NCBI RefSeq assembly: GCF_009913235.1
Contig: NZ_CP047897.1
Location: forward strand, 1,302,001 to 1,366,000
Length of the DNA stretch: 64,000 bases
Reading direction: 5' to 3'
Source: Nibribacter ruber
GTDB lineage: Bacteria > Bacteroidota > Bacteroidia > Cytophagales > Hymenobacteraceae
Shown here: positions 23,517 through 31,950 of the stretch, one piece after another
Numbering within the stretch: the stretch's first letter is position 1
How the letters are laid out: every line of letters begins with the position of its first letter
The notes under the pieces: generated by a model
Seen by the model: only the letters and a program-made list of their open reading frames with translations
The model's database searches: none
What the model was told of the DNA's origin: nothing
Translations under genes and position numbers: made by a program

Positions 23517-25178
23517 ATGATTCATCTCAAAATAAGAAACTATATCACCAGCCTCTTTTTATTGGCGACAATGGGCGTGATCTATTCTTGCCAGACGCAG
23601 CCTCAAAAAAGCGCTGCCACAACACCTGCCCATAATGGCGTAGAAACCATTACCATCTTGCAGACCGCTGACATCCATGGCCAGTTGCTACCGCACCAGG
23701 AGTTCTTTATAGAAAACGGCGAGTTTGTCTTTAAGGAGCGCGGCGGCGTGGCCCACATCCAGACCATTTTCAACCAAGTAAAAACAGAAAACCCAAACGG
23801 CACTGTGATTGTTGACGGCGGCGACCTGATTCAGGGAAGTGCCGTGGCGGCTTTGTCTGAAGGAAAAGTCTTCGGGCCGGTCATCAGCGCCATGTCCTAT
23901 GACTTTTTGATTCCGGGAAACTGGGAAGTCATCTTCGGGAGCCAGAAAATGCAGGCGGTGCTCAAATCCTACAACAAGCCTGTAGTCTGCGCCAATATTT
24001 ATGACGAAGCCTCTTCTAACATACTGTACCCGCCTTACATCATCAAAGAAGTGAAGGGCGTGAAGTTGGGCTTTATCTCTTACAATGACCCCGAAGTGCC
24101 CATCCGCCAGAACCCGGGTTTCAGTAAAGGATTACTTTTCAAACAACTGGAAGAAAATCTTCAGCCGCTTATTAAGGAATTGAAGGAGGTACAGGAAGTA
24201 GACATTCTGTTTCTGGTAACGCACTTGGGCATCTCTAAGCAGATATACCTGGCAGATCAGGAAGAGATAAAGGGTGTGGACTTTATTCTGGGCAATGACA
24301 CCCATGAGCGCATAAGACAGCCTCTGAAAAGAAAGTACGCGCAGGTGGTGGAACCGGGAGCCTTCGCGTCCTTTGTGGGCAGATTGGACTTGGACGTGAA
24401 GAATGGCAAGATTGTAAGCCAGCGCTATGAACTCATTGACGTTGACCCTGCCAAATTTCCCGCCGACCCAGCCGTCCAAAAAGTAGTGGATGCCCAGATG
24501 GCTCCCTACAAGCAAAAGATGGACCGGGTGCTGGGTTACACGTCTACGCCCCCTTACCGCTATCTGGTGGTGGAGAACCCCATGGACAACATGATTACGG
24601 ACGCTCTACGCGAAAGAACCGGCGCGGACATTGCCATCTCCAACGGCTTTAGGTTCAGTACACCCATTGTGCCCGGCGCCTCAGGAACAGCCCCCATCAC
24701 CTACAGCGACCTTTGGAACATGCTCCCTGTGAATGAGAACGTAAAAACCGCCAAGGCAACGGGTAAGCAGATACAGGATTGGATGGAGCAGGAGTTGCAC
24801 AACGTCTTCGCAGAGAAGCCATTGGAGCGGTTTGGCGGCTGGGTCTTGCGCTTTTCTGGCATGAAAATGACCTTTAACGCCAACGCTCCCAAAGGCCAGC
24901 GGGTACAGAGCATAATCGTGGGCGGCCAGCCGTTAGACCCAGCCAAACTTTATACTCTAGCCGCCTGCCGGCGAACCGGCGAGCCAGATCACATGCTCTG
25001 CCGCCTGCCAAACGCCCAAGATCCTCAAGTGATGAAGTACACGGTGCATGATGTGTTGGAGGATTACTTAAAAAAGCAGGGTACCGTGGCTCCAAAGGTA
25101 GATGGCCGAGCCCAAGCCCTGGATTTGCCCTCCCCCGTGCTGTCCCAATTGCCAAACGTTGACTATGAGTTCAGGTAA
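23517..25178 (+). CDS. SoxB-like / 5'-nucleotidase-family metallophosphoesterase lipoprotein
   Basis: 553 residues. A lipoprotein signal ends at GVIYSC (Cys25). The N-terminal dimetal domain shows TADIHGQ (Asp52, His54), DGGD (Asp100-Asp103), VTHLG and GNDTHE; the C-terminal 5'-nucleotidase domain spans ~340-540. The motif that is GNHE in 5'-nucleotidases reads GNWE here (residues 134-137), so the catalytic histidine is replaced by tryptophan. A tryptophan at this place is, as I recall, typical of the thiosulfohydrolase SoxB. With persulfide and thiosulfate genes upstream, a SoxB-like hydrolase is plausible, but no SoxYZ carrier is in the window. Confidence 0.7.
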   Translation: MIHLKIRNYITSLFLLATMGVIYSCQTQPQKSAATTPAHNGVETITILQTADIHGQLLPHQEFFIENGEFVFKERGGVAHIQTIFNQVKTENPNGTVIVDGGDLIQGSAVAALSEGKVFGPVISAMSYDFLIPGNWEVIFGSQKMQAVLKSYNKPVVCANIYDEASSNILYPPYIIKEVKGVKLGFISYNDPEVPIRQNPGFSKGLLFKQLEENLQPLIKELKEVQEVDILFLVTHLGISKQIYLADQEEIKGVDFILGNDTHERIRQPLKRKYAQVVEPGAFASFVGRLDLDVKNGKIVSQRYELIDVDPAKFPADPAVQKVVDAQMAPYKQKMDRVLGYTSTPPYRYLVVENPMDNMITDALRERTGADIAISNGFRFSTPIVPGASGTAPITYSDLWNMLPVNENVKTAKATGKQIQDWMEQELHNVFAEKPLERFGGWVLRFSGMKMTFNANAPKGQRVQSIIVGGQPLDPAKLYTLAACRRTGEPDHMLCRLPNAQDPQVMKYTVHDVLEDYLKKQGTVAPKVDGRAQALDLPSPVLSQLPNVDYEFR

Positions 25179-25224
25179 AAGCACGAGAAAACCATTACTA
25201 TCTTTTTTGCATTAGCGCCTCATT

Positions 25225-25262
25225 CGTTTTTGGCCTGTTTTCTTTAAAACAGACCAAAAACG
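25225..25262. repeat. 38-bp palindrome, copy 6
   Basis: CGTTTTTGGCCTGTTTTC / TTTAAAACAGACCAAAAACG type, with one arm mismatch, 47 bp after the SoxB-like stop. Confidence 0.85.
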
Positions 25263-25291
25263 CAAAATAGGAATCTGTGAAAGTTCCACTT

Positions 25292-25348
25292 TTAAGGAGT
25301 AAAGAAAAGGGAGGCACCTGCGTTGCCTCCCTTTTCTTTACTCCTTAA
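25292..25348. terminator. bidirectional terminator, 25-bp perfect inverted repeat
   Basis: Arms of 25 nt (25292-25316 and 25324-25348) with loop CCTGCGT. A C-free purine-rich tract faces a T-rich tract, so both strands end in a U-rich side. It stands between convergent genes ending at 25178 and 25420. Confidence 0.85.
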
Positions 25349-25419
25349 TTTTAAATATTATAGGTGTCACCTAATGAACGAAGGCATCTTGCTTTATAAC
25401 TTTGAAAGTTATTCAAAAC

Positions 25420-26106
25420 CTAAAGTTTCACATTCAACCCTATCCCCAGCGTGGGTTGATGGAAAAAGGGAGACTGGTCGCCAACGGAAAGGTTTTTCTG
25501 AATTAGGTTACCTTCAATATAGCCATCAATTCGTTTATTAATCCGGTATTTCAACAAAAGCCCTCCTACAAAATAGGTATTTACCCCTGAAGCGTTTGCC
25601 TCACTGTTTATAGTCTTAGCCCCTTCACCTGAGGTTGAATATTCGTTGTGAACAGACCCAAACACCGTCACTAACTTGGCGGTCCCATATAACTGGAATC
25701 TTTTCCCGGGATTAAATGGCGTATACTGTAGCGTCACTGGAATCACCCAACCTCTTATATCATTTCTAATTTCATCAGTAAATGAAGGGCCGTCCTCCTC
25801 TTTCCTGTATATTCCTGCACTAGTAACAACACTTCTCCTATACCCAACTCCCACTTCTATATTTAGTCGGTCACTAAGCCTATAGCCTAAATGAGGAGTA
25901 GTCCATGGCCGCAAATTTCCCCCTTGATACGTTATGCCAGAAGAAGATCTGCTTTTAAATGCTACGAAATAGTTAATGTTACTTAATCCTACCCCTACAT
26001 ACCATTTGCTTTCTGGAGGGGATGTTTTCAAGGAATCTAAAGTCTGCGCCGAAGCCGCGCTTGCGAATAATAAACAGATAAGGGTTGCGCAAATAGAATT
26101 TCTCAT
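25420..26106 (-). CDS. outer-membrane beta-barrel-like exported protein
   Basis: 228 residues. The signal peptide ends at FASAASAQ. The mature part has alternating strands with aromatic ends (KWYVGVGLSNINYFVAF, HLGYRLSDRLNIEVGVGYRRS, VNTYFVGGLLLKYRINKRIDGYIEGNL) and ends GIGLNVKL, which fits an 8-strand porin-like barrel of the outer membrane. The family is unidentified. It faces the SoxB-like gene across the terminator and has no partner gene. Confidence 0.65.
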   Translation of the reverse strand: MRNSICATLICLLFASAASAQTLDSLKTSPPESKWYVGVGLSNINYFVAFKSRSSSGITYQGGNLRPWTTPHLGYRLSDRLNIEVGVGYRRSVVTSAGIYRKEEDGPSFTDEIRNDIRGWVIPVTLQYTPFNPGKRFQLYGTAKLVTVFGSVHNEYSTSGEGAKTINSEANASGVNTYFVGGLLLKYRINKRIDGYIEGNLIQKNLSVGDQSPFFHQPTLGIGLNVKL

Positions 26107-26453
26107 GGTATATAATTTGGTTATAGGTGATTCTATGGAATGGGTGAACTGATGAAATGAACAGGATTAAATGCAAGTATTATTAATTGTTATATAGAAG
26201 GGTTTGAATAACATAGTAACTGACTATATTCTATTCTTATTATATTAAATATTAAAAATTTACAAATCGTAATAAAGACATCATCGGCATGTTAGTAGGT
26301 CTTTAATGATTGTCTAAAAACTTCAAGCTGTGTTTGCTTTATCCATCTTTTACCGGCTCCCTGAACAAACCTTTTCTGTGTCTGTTAACTAAATATTGTT
26401 TCACTCAGTACAACCACCTATACAGGACAGCTGGCAATAAACAAGACCTACCT

Positions 26454-27692
26454 ATGAAAAACTCAAAACAACTTATTATTTCTAGCCTGCTGGCGGTGGC
26501 CATGAACACCGCCTGTAGCCAGAAAACCATGACCAATGACCCGGTAGCAAATGAATGTAAGCCCCTGGAAACACGCCAACCCAACGTACCAGAGCAGAAA
26601 CCAACCTTTGCCGGCCAAACCCGGGCCTGTGGCATTACGTCTACCTCTGCCTATCAAGTAGATGTAATGGCCAAAGGACTGGACAAACCTTGGGCCGTAG
26701 AACCTATGCCAGACGGCAATTTGCTGGTAACAGAAAAACCCGGCAGAATGCGCGTCATCTCAGCAATGGGTGCCATGGGCGATCCTTTGACCGGACTGCC
26801 TGAGGTAGTCGCTGGCGGACAGGCTGGTCTGTTAGATGTGGCGCTTAGTCCTACGTTTGCCACAGACAGAACCATTTACTGGAGCTTCTCTGAGCCGCGT
26901 CCCGGCGGCAACGGAACTGCCGTAGCCCGCGGCGTATTGTCACAAGACAACAAAAGCCTGAGCCAGGTGAAGGTGATTCTGAGCACCAAGCCTACCTATA
27001 ACAACACCATGCACTTCGGTAGTAGGCTGGCGTTTGGGCAGGACGGCATGCTGTACGTGACCATGGGCGAACGCTCAGATTTAAAAACCCGGCCCCAAGC
27101 CCAGCACATGGACAGCCACCTGGGCAAGATTCTGCGCATCACCAATGACGGCGCTCCGGCTCCGGGCAATCCATTCATAGGCCAGGCCGGCGCCTTACCC
27201 GAAATCTGGACTGTAGGCCACCGCAACGTACAATCCTCGGCCTTTGACACCCAGGGCAGACTATGGTCTGTGGAGATGGGACCACAGGGCGGCGATGAGC
27301 TGAACCTGATTGAAAAAGGCAAGAACTACGGCTGGCCGCTGGTGACCTTCGGGGAAGAATATTCTGGGCAGCCAGTGCCCAATGCCGTAACGGCCAAAGA
27401 AGGATATGAGTCGCCGGTGTATTACTGGGACCCCGTGATTGCGCCGTCTGGCGCGCAGTTCTATACCGGAAGCGCTTTCCCAGAGTGGCAAGGCAACCTG
27501 TTTATAGGCGGACTCAAAGACAAGCGCCTGGTTCGGCTGAAGATAGAGAACGGCAAAGTAACCGGCGAGGAGCATCTTCTTACAGACCGAGGCCAGCGCA
27601 TACGTGACGTGAAACAAGGCCCGGACGGCGCTCTGTACGTAGTCACTGACCAAAGCAACGGCGAACTCTGGAAAATCTCTCCCAAGAAATAA
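26454..27692 (+). CDS. PQQ-dependent sugar (aldose) dehydrogenase lipoprotein
   Basis: 412 residues from the ATG at 26454, which gives a lipoprotein signal ending at AMNTAC (Cys21); the frame is open to 26310 but the added part is not signal-like. The body is a six-bladed propeller of the soluble glucose dehydrogenase/YliI type: GLDKPWAVEPMPDGNLLVTEK, MHFGSRLAFGQDGMLYVTMGE, LRITNDGAPAPGNPF, GHRNVQSSAFD and GPQGGDELNLI. These proteins oxidise aldoses in the periplasm with PQQ. No PQQ synthesis genes are in the window, so the cofactor may be scavenged. Confidence 0.85.
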   Translation: MKNSKQLIISSLLAVAMNTACSQKTMTNDPVANECKPLETRQPNVPEQKPTFAGQTRACGITSTSAYQVDVMAKGLDKPWAVEPMPDGNLLVTEKPGRMRVISAMGAMGDPLTGLPEVVAGGQAGLLDVALSPTFATDRTIYWSFSEPRPGGNGTAVARGVLSQDNKSLSQVKVILSTKPTYNNTMHFGSRLAFGQDGMLYVTMGERSDLKTRPQAQHMDSHLGKILRITNDGAPAPGNPFIGQAGALPEIWTVGHRNVQSSAFDTQGRLWSVEMGPQGGDELNLIEKGKNYGWPLVTFGEEYSGQPVPNAVTAKEGYESPVYYWDPVIAPSGAQFYTGSAFPEWQGNLFIGGLKDKRLVRLKIENGKVTGEEHLLTDRGQRIRDVKQGPDGALYVVTDQSNGELWKISPKK

Positions 27693-27710
27693 CGCAGTTT
27701 CCATTTTATC

Positions 27711-27770
27711 ACACAGCACCCCGTTTTTGGCTTGTTTTCCAGAAAACAAGCCAAAAACGGGGTGCTGTGT
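27711..27770. repeat. 38-bp palindrome, copy 7, inside a 60-bp perfect inverted repeat
   Basis: The core (27722-27759) has perfect arms CGTTTTTGGCTTGTTTTC. The flanks ACACAGCACCC and GGGTGCTGTGT continue the pairing, so the whole 60 bp is a perfect inverted repeat. It lies between convergent genes and is followed by a second hairpin. Confidence 0.9.
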
Positions 27771-27787
27771 TACTACTGTTGCTACAG

Positions 27788-27839
27788 TAGGACAAAGGCA
27801 GGTACAGCTTCTATATTCCTGTGCCGTACCTGCTTTGTC
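27788..27839. terminator. second hairpin between convergent genes
   Basis: GGACAAAGGCAGGTAC pairs with GTACCTGCTTTGTCC with one bulge, loop of about 20 nt. It lies 20 bp before the stop-side of the DUF5777 gene and probably ends transcription from the minus strand. Confidence 0.6.
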
Positions 27840-27858
27840 CACTACATTCACATAAGTT

Positions 27859-28737
27859 TTACTTTTCCTTCAGTTGGAACACCCGTGAGATGTTGAACCC
27901 GAAATAAATATCGCCTTTGCTCCAGCTGCCCGCATTACTGGGGATGAAGAATTGCTCTATCATTCCCTGGGAGTTGGTGGCCATGAGTTGGAAGACGTGT
28001 CCGCCGGTTTCAATGTCTACCCCCAACGAAAGGCTGTTCCTGAACTGGTCTGCGGTAGCACCCGGTAATAGATAAAAGTATTCTGCGTTGAAGGTAGTGC
28101 GTTTGGTCAGTTTAAACCTTCCGCCCGCGCCCACGGCATACACGTTGTTCTCATCCGTAGAAAGAGGCACCAGGTTTCTGTGCACCAGGGTTGGGGCCAC
28201 CTGCAAAGAGACCCTATCTGTGAGCTTGCGGGCTACCAAAGCCTGAAACGTGTAGGTGAGCCGGTACTTGAACTGTTCTTCTACGTTGGGCTCAAACCAC
28301 TCCAAGGTTTTAATGGCGGTGCTGGTGAAAAGCGTGAGGGTAATGGGCATGCCTGCTTCCTGCTGCTGAAGTAGTTTGTATTTCAGGAACCCGTCATAGG
28401 TTTTTTCCAGGGAGCTTCTGCCCACGCCCACGGTCAGCTGATCTGTGAGACCGTATTCCAAACCCAACCGAATAGTGGCCTGGTCCAGCCCCCAGAACTC
28501 ATAGGCGCCGCTGTTAAGAGTCCCAAATCTATGGGAGATTAAAAATAGCAGAGCGCCGGCTCCGTTGGTTTGCACGGTGTGCCCGTTTAGCAGGCGCGTG
28601 GCTTTGAAGGTGCCCGTGGTATGGCCTGTCCGGGCGCTGTCCTGGGTTTCCGCTAGCTTTAGCAAATCGTCCTGGGCCTGGCTTTTGGTCACCATCACTA
28701 GGCAGAAAAAGCAAAAAAATGCAACACGTTTTATCAT
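27859..28737 (-). CDS. DUF5777-family beta-barrel protein
   Basis: 292 residues. A signal peptide (residues 1-21, ending SQAQ) is followed by TFKATRLLNGHTVQT and LLFLISHRFGTLNSGAYEFWGLDQATIRLGLEYGLTDQLTVGVGRSS, strongly typical of the DUF5777 group of outer-membrane barrel proteins. The family often sits, as here, with YceI and cytochrome c genes, which precede it in the same direction and overlap by 4 bp. Its role is unknown; an outer-membrane pore for a redox system is one possibility. Confidence 0.75.
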   Translation of the reverse strand: MIKRVAFFCFFCLVMVTKSQAQDDLLKLAETQDSARTGHTTGTFKATRLLNGHTVQTNGAGALLFLISHRFGTLNSGAYEFWGLDQATIRLGLEYGLTDQLTVGVGRSSLEKTYDGFLKYKLLQQQEAGMPITLTLFTSTAIKTLEWFEPNVEEQFKYRLTYTFQALVARKLTDRVSLQVAPTLVHRNLVPLSTDENNVYAVGAGGRFKLTKRTTFNAEYFYLLPGATADQFRNSLSLGVDIETGGHVFQLMATNSQGMIEQFFIPSNAGSWSKGDIYFGFNISRVFQLKEK

Positions 28738-29330
28738 GGCCGTAGAGGTTTTTCCTGGAACGGAGCATACAGCATCTGCACGCTTATGTCAATGCGTTTG
28801 GCTATGTGCTCTCTCACCAGGGCGGGTATCTCAATGTTGAATTCCTGGGGCGTAACAGAGAAGTTGGCCCTGCCCTGCAACTGCCTTCCTTTCACGTCTA
28901 GCGTGGCATTGGTCTTCAGGAGCCTCTCTACCCCGTGAATGGTCAGAACGCCCTCCAACTGCAGGTTATAGAGCCGGTCCTGCCCGAAGTCGATTTCCTG
29001 CAGATTGAGGATTTTGCCTTTAAAGGTAGCCTTGGGGTACTTGTCTGACTCCACGTAATTCTCATTGAAGTGCTCCTGCATGAGCGCCTTCTTGAACTGG
29101 AACGCCTTCATGGGCACTGAGAAAACCAATTCTCCGGTCTTGGTGTCCAGTATAGAAACCACTTGACGGTTATGGGCTTCAATGTCTTCCAGGGGGGCCT
29201 TGGAGAAGAAGGAAATGTACCCGGTCCTGGTCATGTACTTGCCCTGTGCCTGCACCCCGGGGGGGCCTAGCAGTGCTAAAGCTCCCGCCAGCAGCAACAT
29301 CCTTCCCCTCTTTTTCATCACCCTGGTCAT
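28734..29330 (-). CDS. YceI-family periplasmic protein
   Basis: 198 residues from the ATG at 29330, which lies 4 bp past the stop of the cytochrome gene; a longer frame starts at 29357 inside that gene. The signal peptide ends at GVQAQG. YceI features are TGYISFFSKAPLEDIEAHNRQV, the VFSVPMKAFQF strand, FNENYVESDKYPKATFKGKI and LTIHGVERLL. The family forms a lipocalin-like barrel that binds isoprenoid-type lipids. It overlaps the DUF5777 gene by 4 bp, indicating translational coupling. Confidence 0.85.
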   Translation of the reverse strand: MTRVMKKRGRMLLLAGALALLGPPGVQAQGKYMTRTGYISFFSKAPLEDIEAHNRQVVSILDTKTGELVFSVPMKAFQFKKALMQEHFNENYVESDKYPKATFKGKILNLQEIDFGQDRLYNLQLEGVLTIHGVERLLKTNATLDVKGRQLQGRANFSVTPQEFNIEIPALVREHIAKRIDISVQMLYAPFQEKPLRP

Positions 29331-29334
29331 AGTC

Positions 29335-29742
29335 TTAGTTGTTAGGGGCACCGTCATCTACCCATTTCTTAATCTTGGCAATGTTACAGTCAGAAAGCTT
29401 AGCGCCCCCGCTGGGCATGGCTGGAAACCCCGGAGAGTGTGTAATCACGCCCATGAGCTTGCCCGTACTGGCCTGGGCCTTTACGCCGGCGTACGTATCC
29501 AGCACCACGCCGTCGGTGGCAATGGCCGTGCTATGACAGCTGTAACAGTTAGTGCTCAAAATGCTCACCACGGTGTTGGTGTAGGTAACGCCGGTGGTCA
29601 CGCATTGCTGGTCCTGCGGATTGGGCGTGGGGGTTGGTTGTGGGTCTGGATCATCAGCTGAGTCACTGGAACAGGCAGAAACCATGCTGGCCGCAAGCGC
29701 CAGTAATACAAAAACGGTACGTGATGGGGTAAAATACTTCAT
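29335..29742 (-). CDS. monohaem cytochrome c-like lipoprotein
   Basis: 135 residues. The lipoprotein signal ends at SMVSAC; an Asp/Pro-rich spacer follows. The haem motif is CYSCH (in ILSTNCYSCHSTA), and PAMPSGG near the end supplies a candidate axial methionine, followed by IKKWVDDGAPNN, the typical end of these short cytochromes. It probably passes electrons at the outer face of the inner membrane or the periplasmic face of the outer membrane. It heads the cytochrome-YceI-DUF5777 unit. Confidence 0.85.
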   Translation of the reverse strand: MKYFTPSRTVFVLLALAASMVSACSSDSADDPDPQPTPTPNPQDQQCVTTGVTYTNTVVSILSTNCYSCHSTAIATDGVVLDTYAGVKAQASTGKLMGVITHSPGFPAMPSGGAKLSDCNIAKIKKWVDDGAPNN

Positions 29743-29780
29743 AGTGGAGAAGGATTAGTGGAACAAAAAAGCGTTTTGAA

Positions 29781-29809
29781 AAAGGGGGAGTCCTGGAGCC
29801 TCCCCCTTT
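29781..29809 (-). terminator. terminator of the CHRD gene
   Basis: AAAGGGGGAG / CTCCCCCTTT hairpin, 13 bp past the CHRD stop, with a T-rich side on the minus strand. Confidence 0.65.
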
Positions 29810-29821
29810 CATCAGTTGAGA

Positions 29822-30379
29822 TTAATAGCCGGTGGTGCCGCCTGTAGTGCTGCCCGTGGTAGAGCCGGTGGTGGTACCTGCATTTCCTGTAGTAGAACCA
29901 GTGGCCCCTTGCATGGCAATCTGGGCGCGTATTTCTCCGGCCGGGTAATTGGTGGTGTGCACGTTCACATACCATAGGCCCGCCATCAAATCTGCCTCCT
30001 GGGCGTCGGTGAGAACTGCCTCTGCCGTTACTGGGCTACTGAAGGTGGTTTCACGTATGTTGACCACCGGCGGGCCAGACACGCCCACGGCTCCCTTGTG
30101 AAAGTGCGCCATGGTGGTGGCGGAAGACAAGCCAGAAAAGGTGAGGGTGTAGGACAGTACGTTGGTGTCTTTGTTGTAAGAGCCCGTGATGGTACCAGTA
30201 CCTCCAGAGGCATTTGCGGGAACTTCCTGTGCCCCGGTCAAAGTGGCCATCTGCATCTCTACCTTGTTCTCCTTTGTCATACCATCATCATCATCATCAT
30301 CACTGCAGCTGTTCATGGTGAAGGCGCCTACTACCAGTAGACTGAATACCAAGTGGAAAATATATTTTGAGGTTTTCAT
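29822..30379 (-). CDS. CHRD-domain lipoprotein with Thr-Gly tail
   Basis: 185 residues from the ATG at 30379 (MKTSKYIFHLVFSLL); the longer frame from 30427 lacks a signal. The lipobox is FTMNSC, followed by a run of aspartates. Residues ~40-155 are a CHRD domain (LTGAQEVPANASGGTGTITGSY, MAHFHKGAVGVSGPPVV, WYVNVHTTNYPAGEIRAQI). The tail is a run of GSTTG units. CHRD domains may bind copper or other ligands, but their role is not settled. It precedes the cytochrome gene in the same direction with a terminator between. Confidence 0.8.
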   Translation of the reverse strand: MKTSKYIFHLVFSLLVVGAFTMNSCSDDDDDDGMTKENKVEMQMATLTGAQEVPANASGGTGTITGSYNKDTNVLSYTLTFSGLSSATTMAHFHKGAVGVSGPPVVNIRETTFSSPVTAEAVLTDAQEADLMAGLWYVNVHTTNYPAGEIRAQIAMQGATGSTTGNAGTTTGSTTGSTTGGTTGY

Positions 30380-30555
30380 AGTGATACTTTTTACTTTTTG
30401 AGATTGAATTGAATACATCCTTATCACAAGTAGCTATACATCAAATATTTATAGCCTTCGTTTTTTCCTTTTAAGCAATTAATCGTCCTGAAATTTGGGC
30501 AACAAGGAGCCAGTCTCCCATTTTTTGGAAGATGAAACAGTGAGTTGAAAGTTGT

Positions 30556-31950
30556 TTAGGGTTTTAGGTGAAACGTATAACTGGTAGAGAAAAAGACCCC
30601 GGCACTGGTCAGGTTAACCTTTCCTTCGCCTATGCCAGACAGCGGTATTTTCACGAACGGCTCCACCCCCAGAGAAAGGCCGGAGGCAAACGTGCGCGCG
30701 TAGCTCACGGAAAGATTCTGGACCTGGAACCAATGCCGGTTCTCATTGTCCACTTCCCAGGTTTTGGTGTAGGTTTTGGCCGGATTGCCATAGCCATACG
30801 CAGCGGTGTAACTATATGTATACTTCTCGCTTAGCATGAGGTAGCTGGATAGTCCGGCCTGCAGTGCTAGCGTATTGCCTCCTTTCTGCCAGAGCGTGTA
30901 TTTCAAATTCAAAGGCAAGTCAATGACCTGGCAGACGGCGTCAATGTCATTTTTATAATTACTGATGGCAGAACCAGCGGGCGCAGTGTATTCCTCAGGC
31001 GGAGCGGAGTAAATCTTGCGGGCCCAGATGGCACCAGTCACCAGGCTCCACCTCTTGCTGATCGGAACGGCCACCAGCATGCCGGCGTTGGGAGAGATCC
31101 GGCCCGCGCCTTTGAATTTGACCGTGGTAATATCTGGGGCTATTGCTACACCTACCTGCACAAATCGCAGAAAATTACTTTCCTGTGTCACTGGGGCTTG
31201 TTTCTGTGGCAGACTGTCTTGGGACGGCACCAACTCTACAGGCGTTTCTTTCAGGTTTTTGGGCAAGTCTGCAGAATCAACTACCAAGACTGTCAGCGCT
31301 TCCAGTAGTTTTTTTTCTTTAGTGGAAATAGCTTCCTGCTCGGTTATAAGGGTTTCTTGCTGCTTTAGGCTTTCTTCCTCCAATCCTTGTGGGGCCTTTT
31401 CTGCGCCAGCGTTACTTTCTTTCCTGTTGATGGCTAACTTGTATGGAACGGTTCTTTTTTTACCGGGCAGCAAAGTCACAATTCCTAAAACTCTTCTTTG
31501 CTGGGCAACCCGTTTTTGGGCAGTTTTCTGGGTTTCAGGCGAAAAACGTTCCTTCTGCTGGGTATTCTCAGGTATTGCTGCCTTATCCATGGAGACCTGG
31601 GCTTTTTTAGTTGACAGGCTAGTCATGGTTGTAGCCTCTGGCCGGGTGCGGCTGGCAACCGAAGTTGCTTTTTCTGGCGCGGTAGCCTCATTCTCTGACT
31701 GGCTCTGTACCAATGCAGCAGACTTTTCCTGATGGCTGGTAAAGAGTGTGGGCACGCTGAGCAGACCCAGAAAGAGCAGCAAGATGAGTGCCGAATAATA
31801 CCACGCACCTCTTCCCTTGCCCCCCTGGAGCGTATCTAGCCGTTGGTCCATGTCTGCCCAGGCGGCCGGGTTAAAGGGAGGTTCATACCCTTCTGCCGAC
31901 TCCCGGAACAGCTGATCTAGTTCTTCGTCAGACATATTGTTTGTACTCAT
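30556..31950 (-). CDS. membrane-anchored beta-barrel-like partner of an ECF sigma factor
   Basis: 464 residues. Residues 1-50 are cytoplasmic and acidic (SDEELDQLFRESAEGYEPPFNPAAWADM), a pattern common in Bacteroidota anti-sigma-like proteins. One membrane segment (WYYSALILLLFLGLL, ~53-70) follows, then a long Gln/Lys/Glu-rich spacer and a C-terminal porin-like beta domain (~265-464). The gene overlaps the sigma gene by 23 bp, so it is probably the regulator of that sigma factor. Residues near 135-147 (ERFSPETQKTAQKR) are encoded by a copy of the 38-bp palindrome. Confidence 0.7.
   Translation of the reverse strand: MSTNNMSDEELDQLFRESAEGYEPPFNPAAWADMDQRLDTLQGGKGRGAWYYSALILLLFLGLLSVPTLFTSHQEKSAALVQSQSENEATAPEKATSVASRTRPEATTMTSLSTKKAQVSMDKAAIPENTQQKERFSPETQKTAQKRVAQQRRVLGIVTLLPGKKRTVPYKLAINRKESNAGAEKAPQGLEEESLKQQETLITEQEAISTKEKKLLEALTVLVVDSADLPKNLKETPVELVPSQDSLPQKQAPVTQESNFLRFVQVGVAIAPDITTVKFKGAGRISPNAGMLVAVPISKRWSLVTGAIWARKIYSAPPEEYTAPAGSAISNYKNDIDAVCQVIDLPLNLKYTLWQKGGNTLALQAGLSSYLMLSEKYTYSYTAAYGYGNPAKTYTKTWEVDNENRHWFQVQNLSVSYARTFASGLSLGVEPFVKIPLSGIGEGKVNLTSAGVFFSTSYTFHLKP
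31511..31548. repeat. 38-bp palindrome inside a coding region (spacer of the sigma partner)
   Basis: CGTTTTTGGGCAGTTTTC / GTTTCAGGCGAAAAACG: exact 38-nt length and both conserved ends. It lies in frame in the low-complexity spacer of the gene at 30556-31950, where an insertion would be tolerated. Confidence 0.7.
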
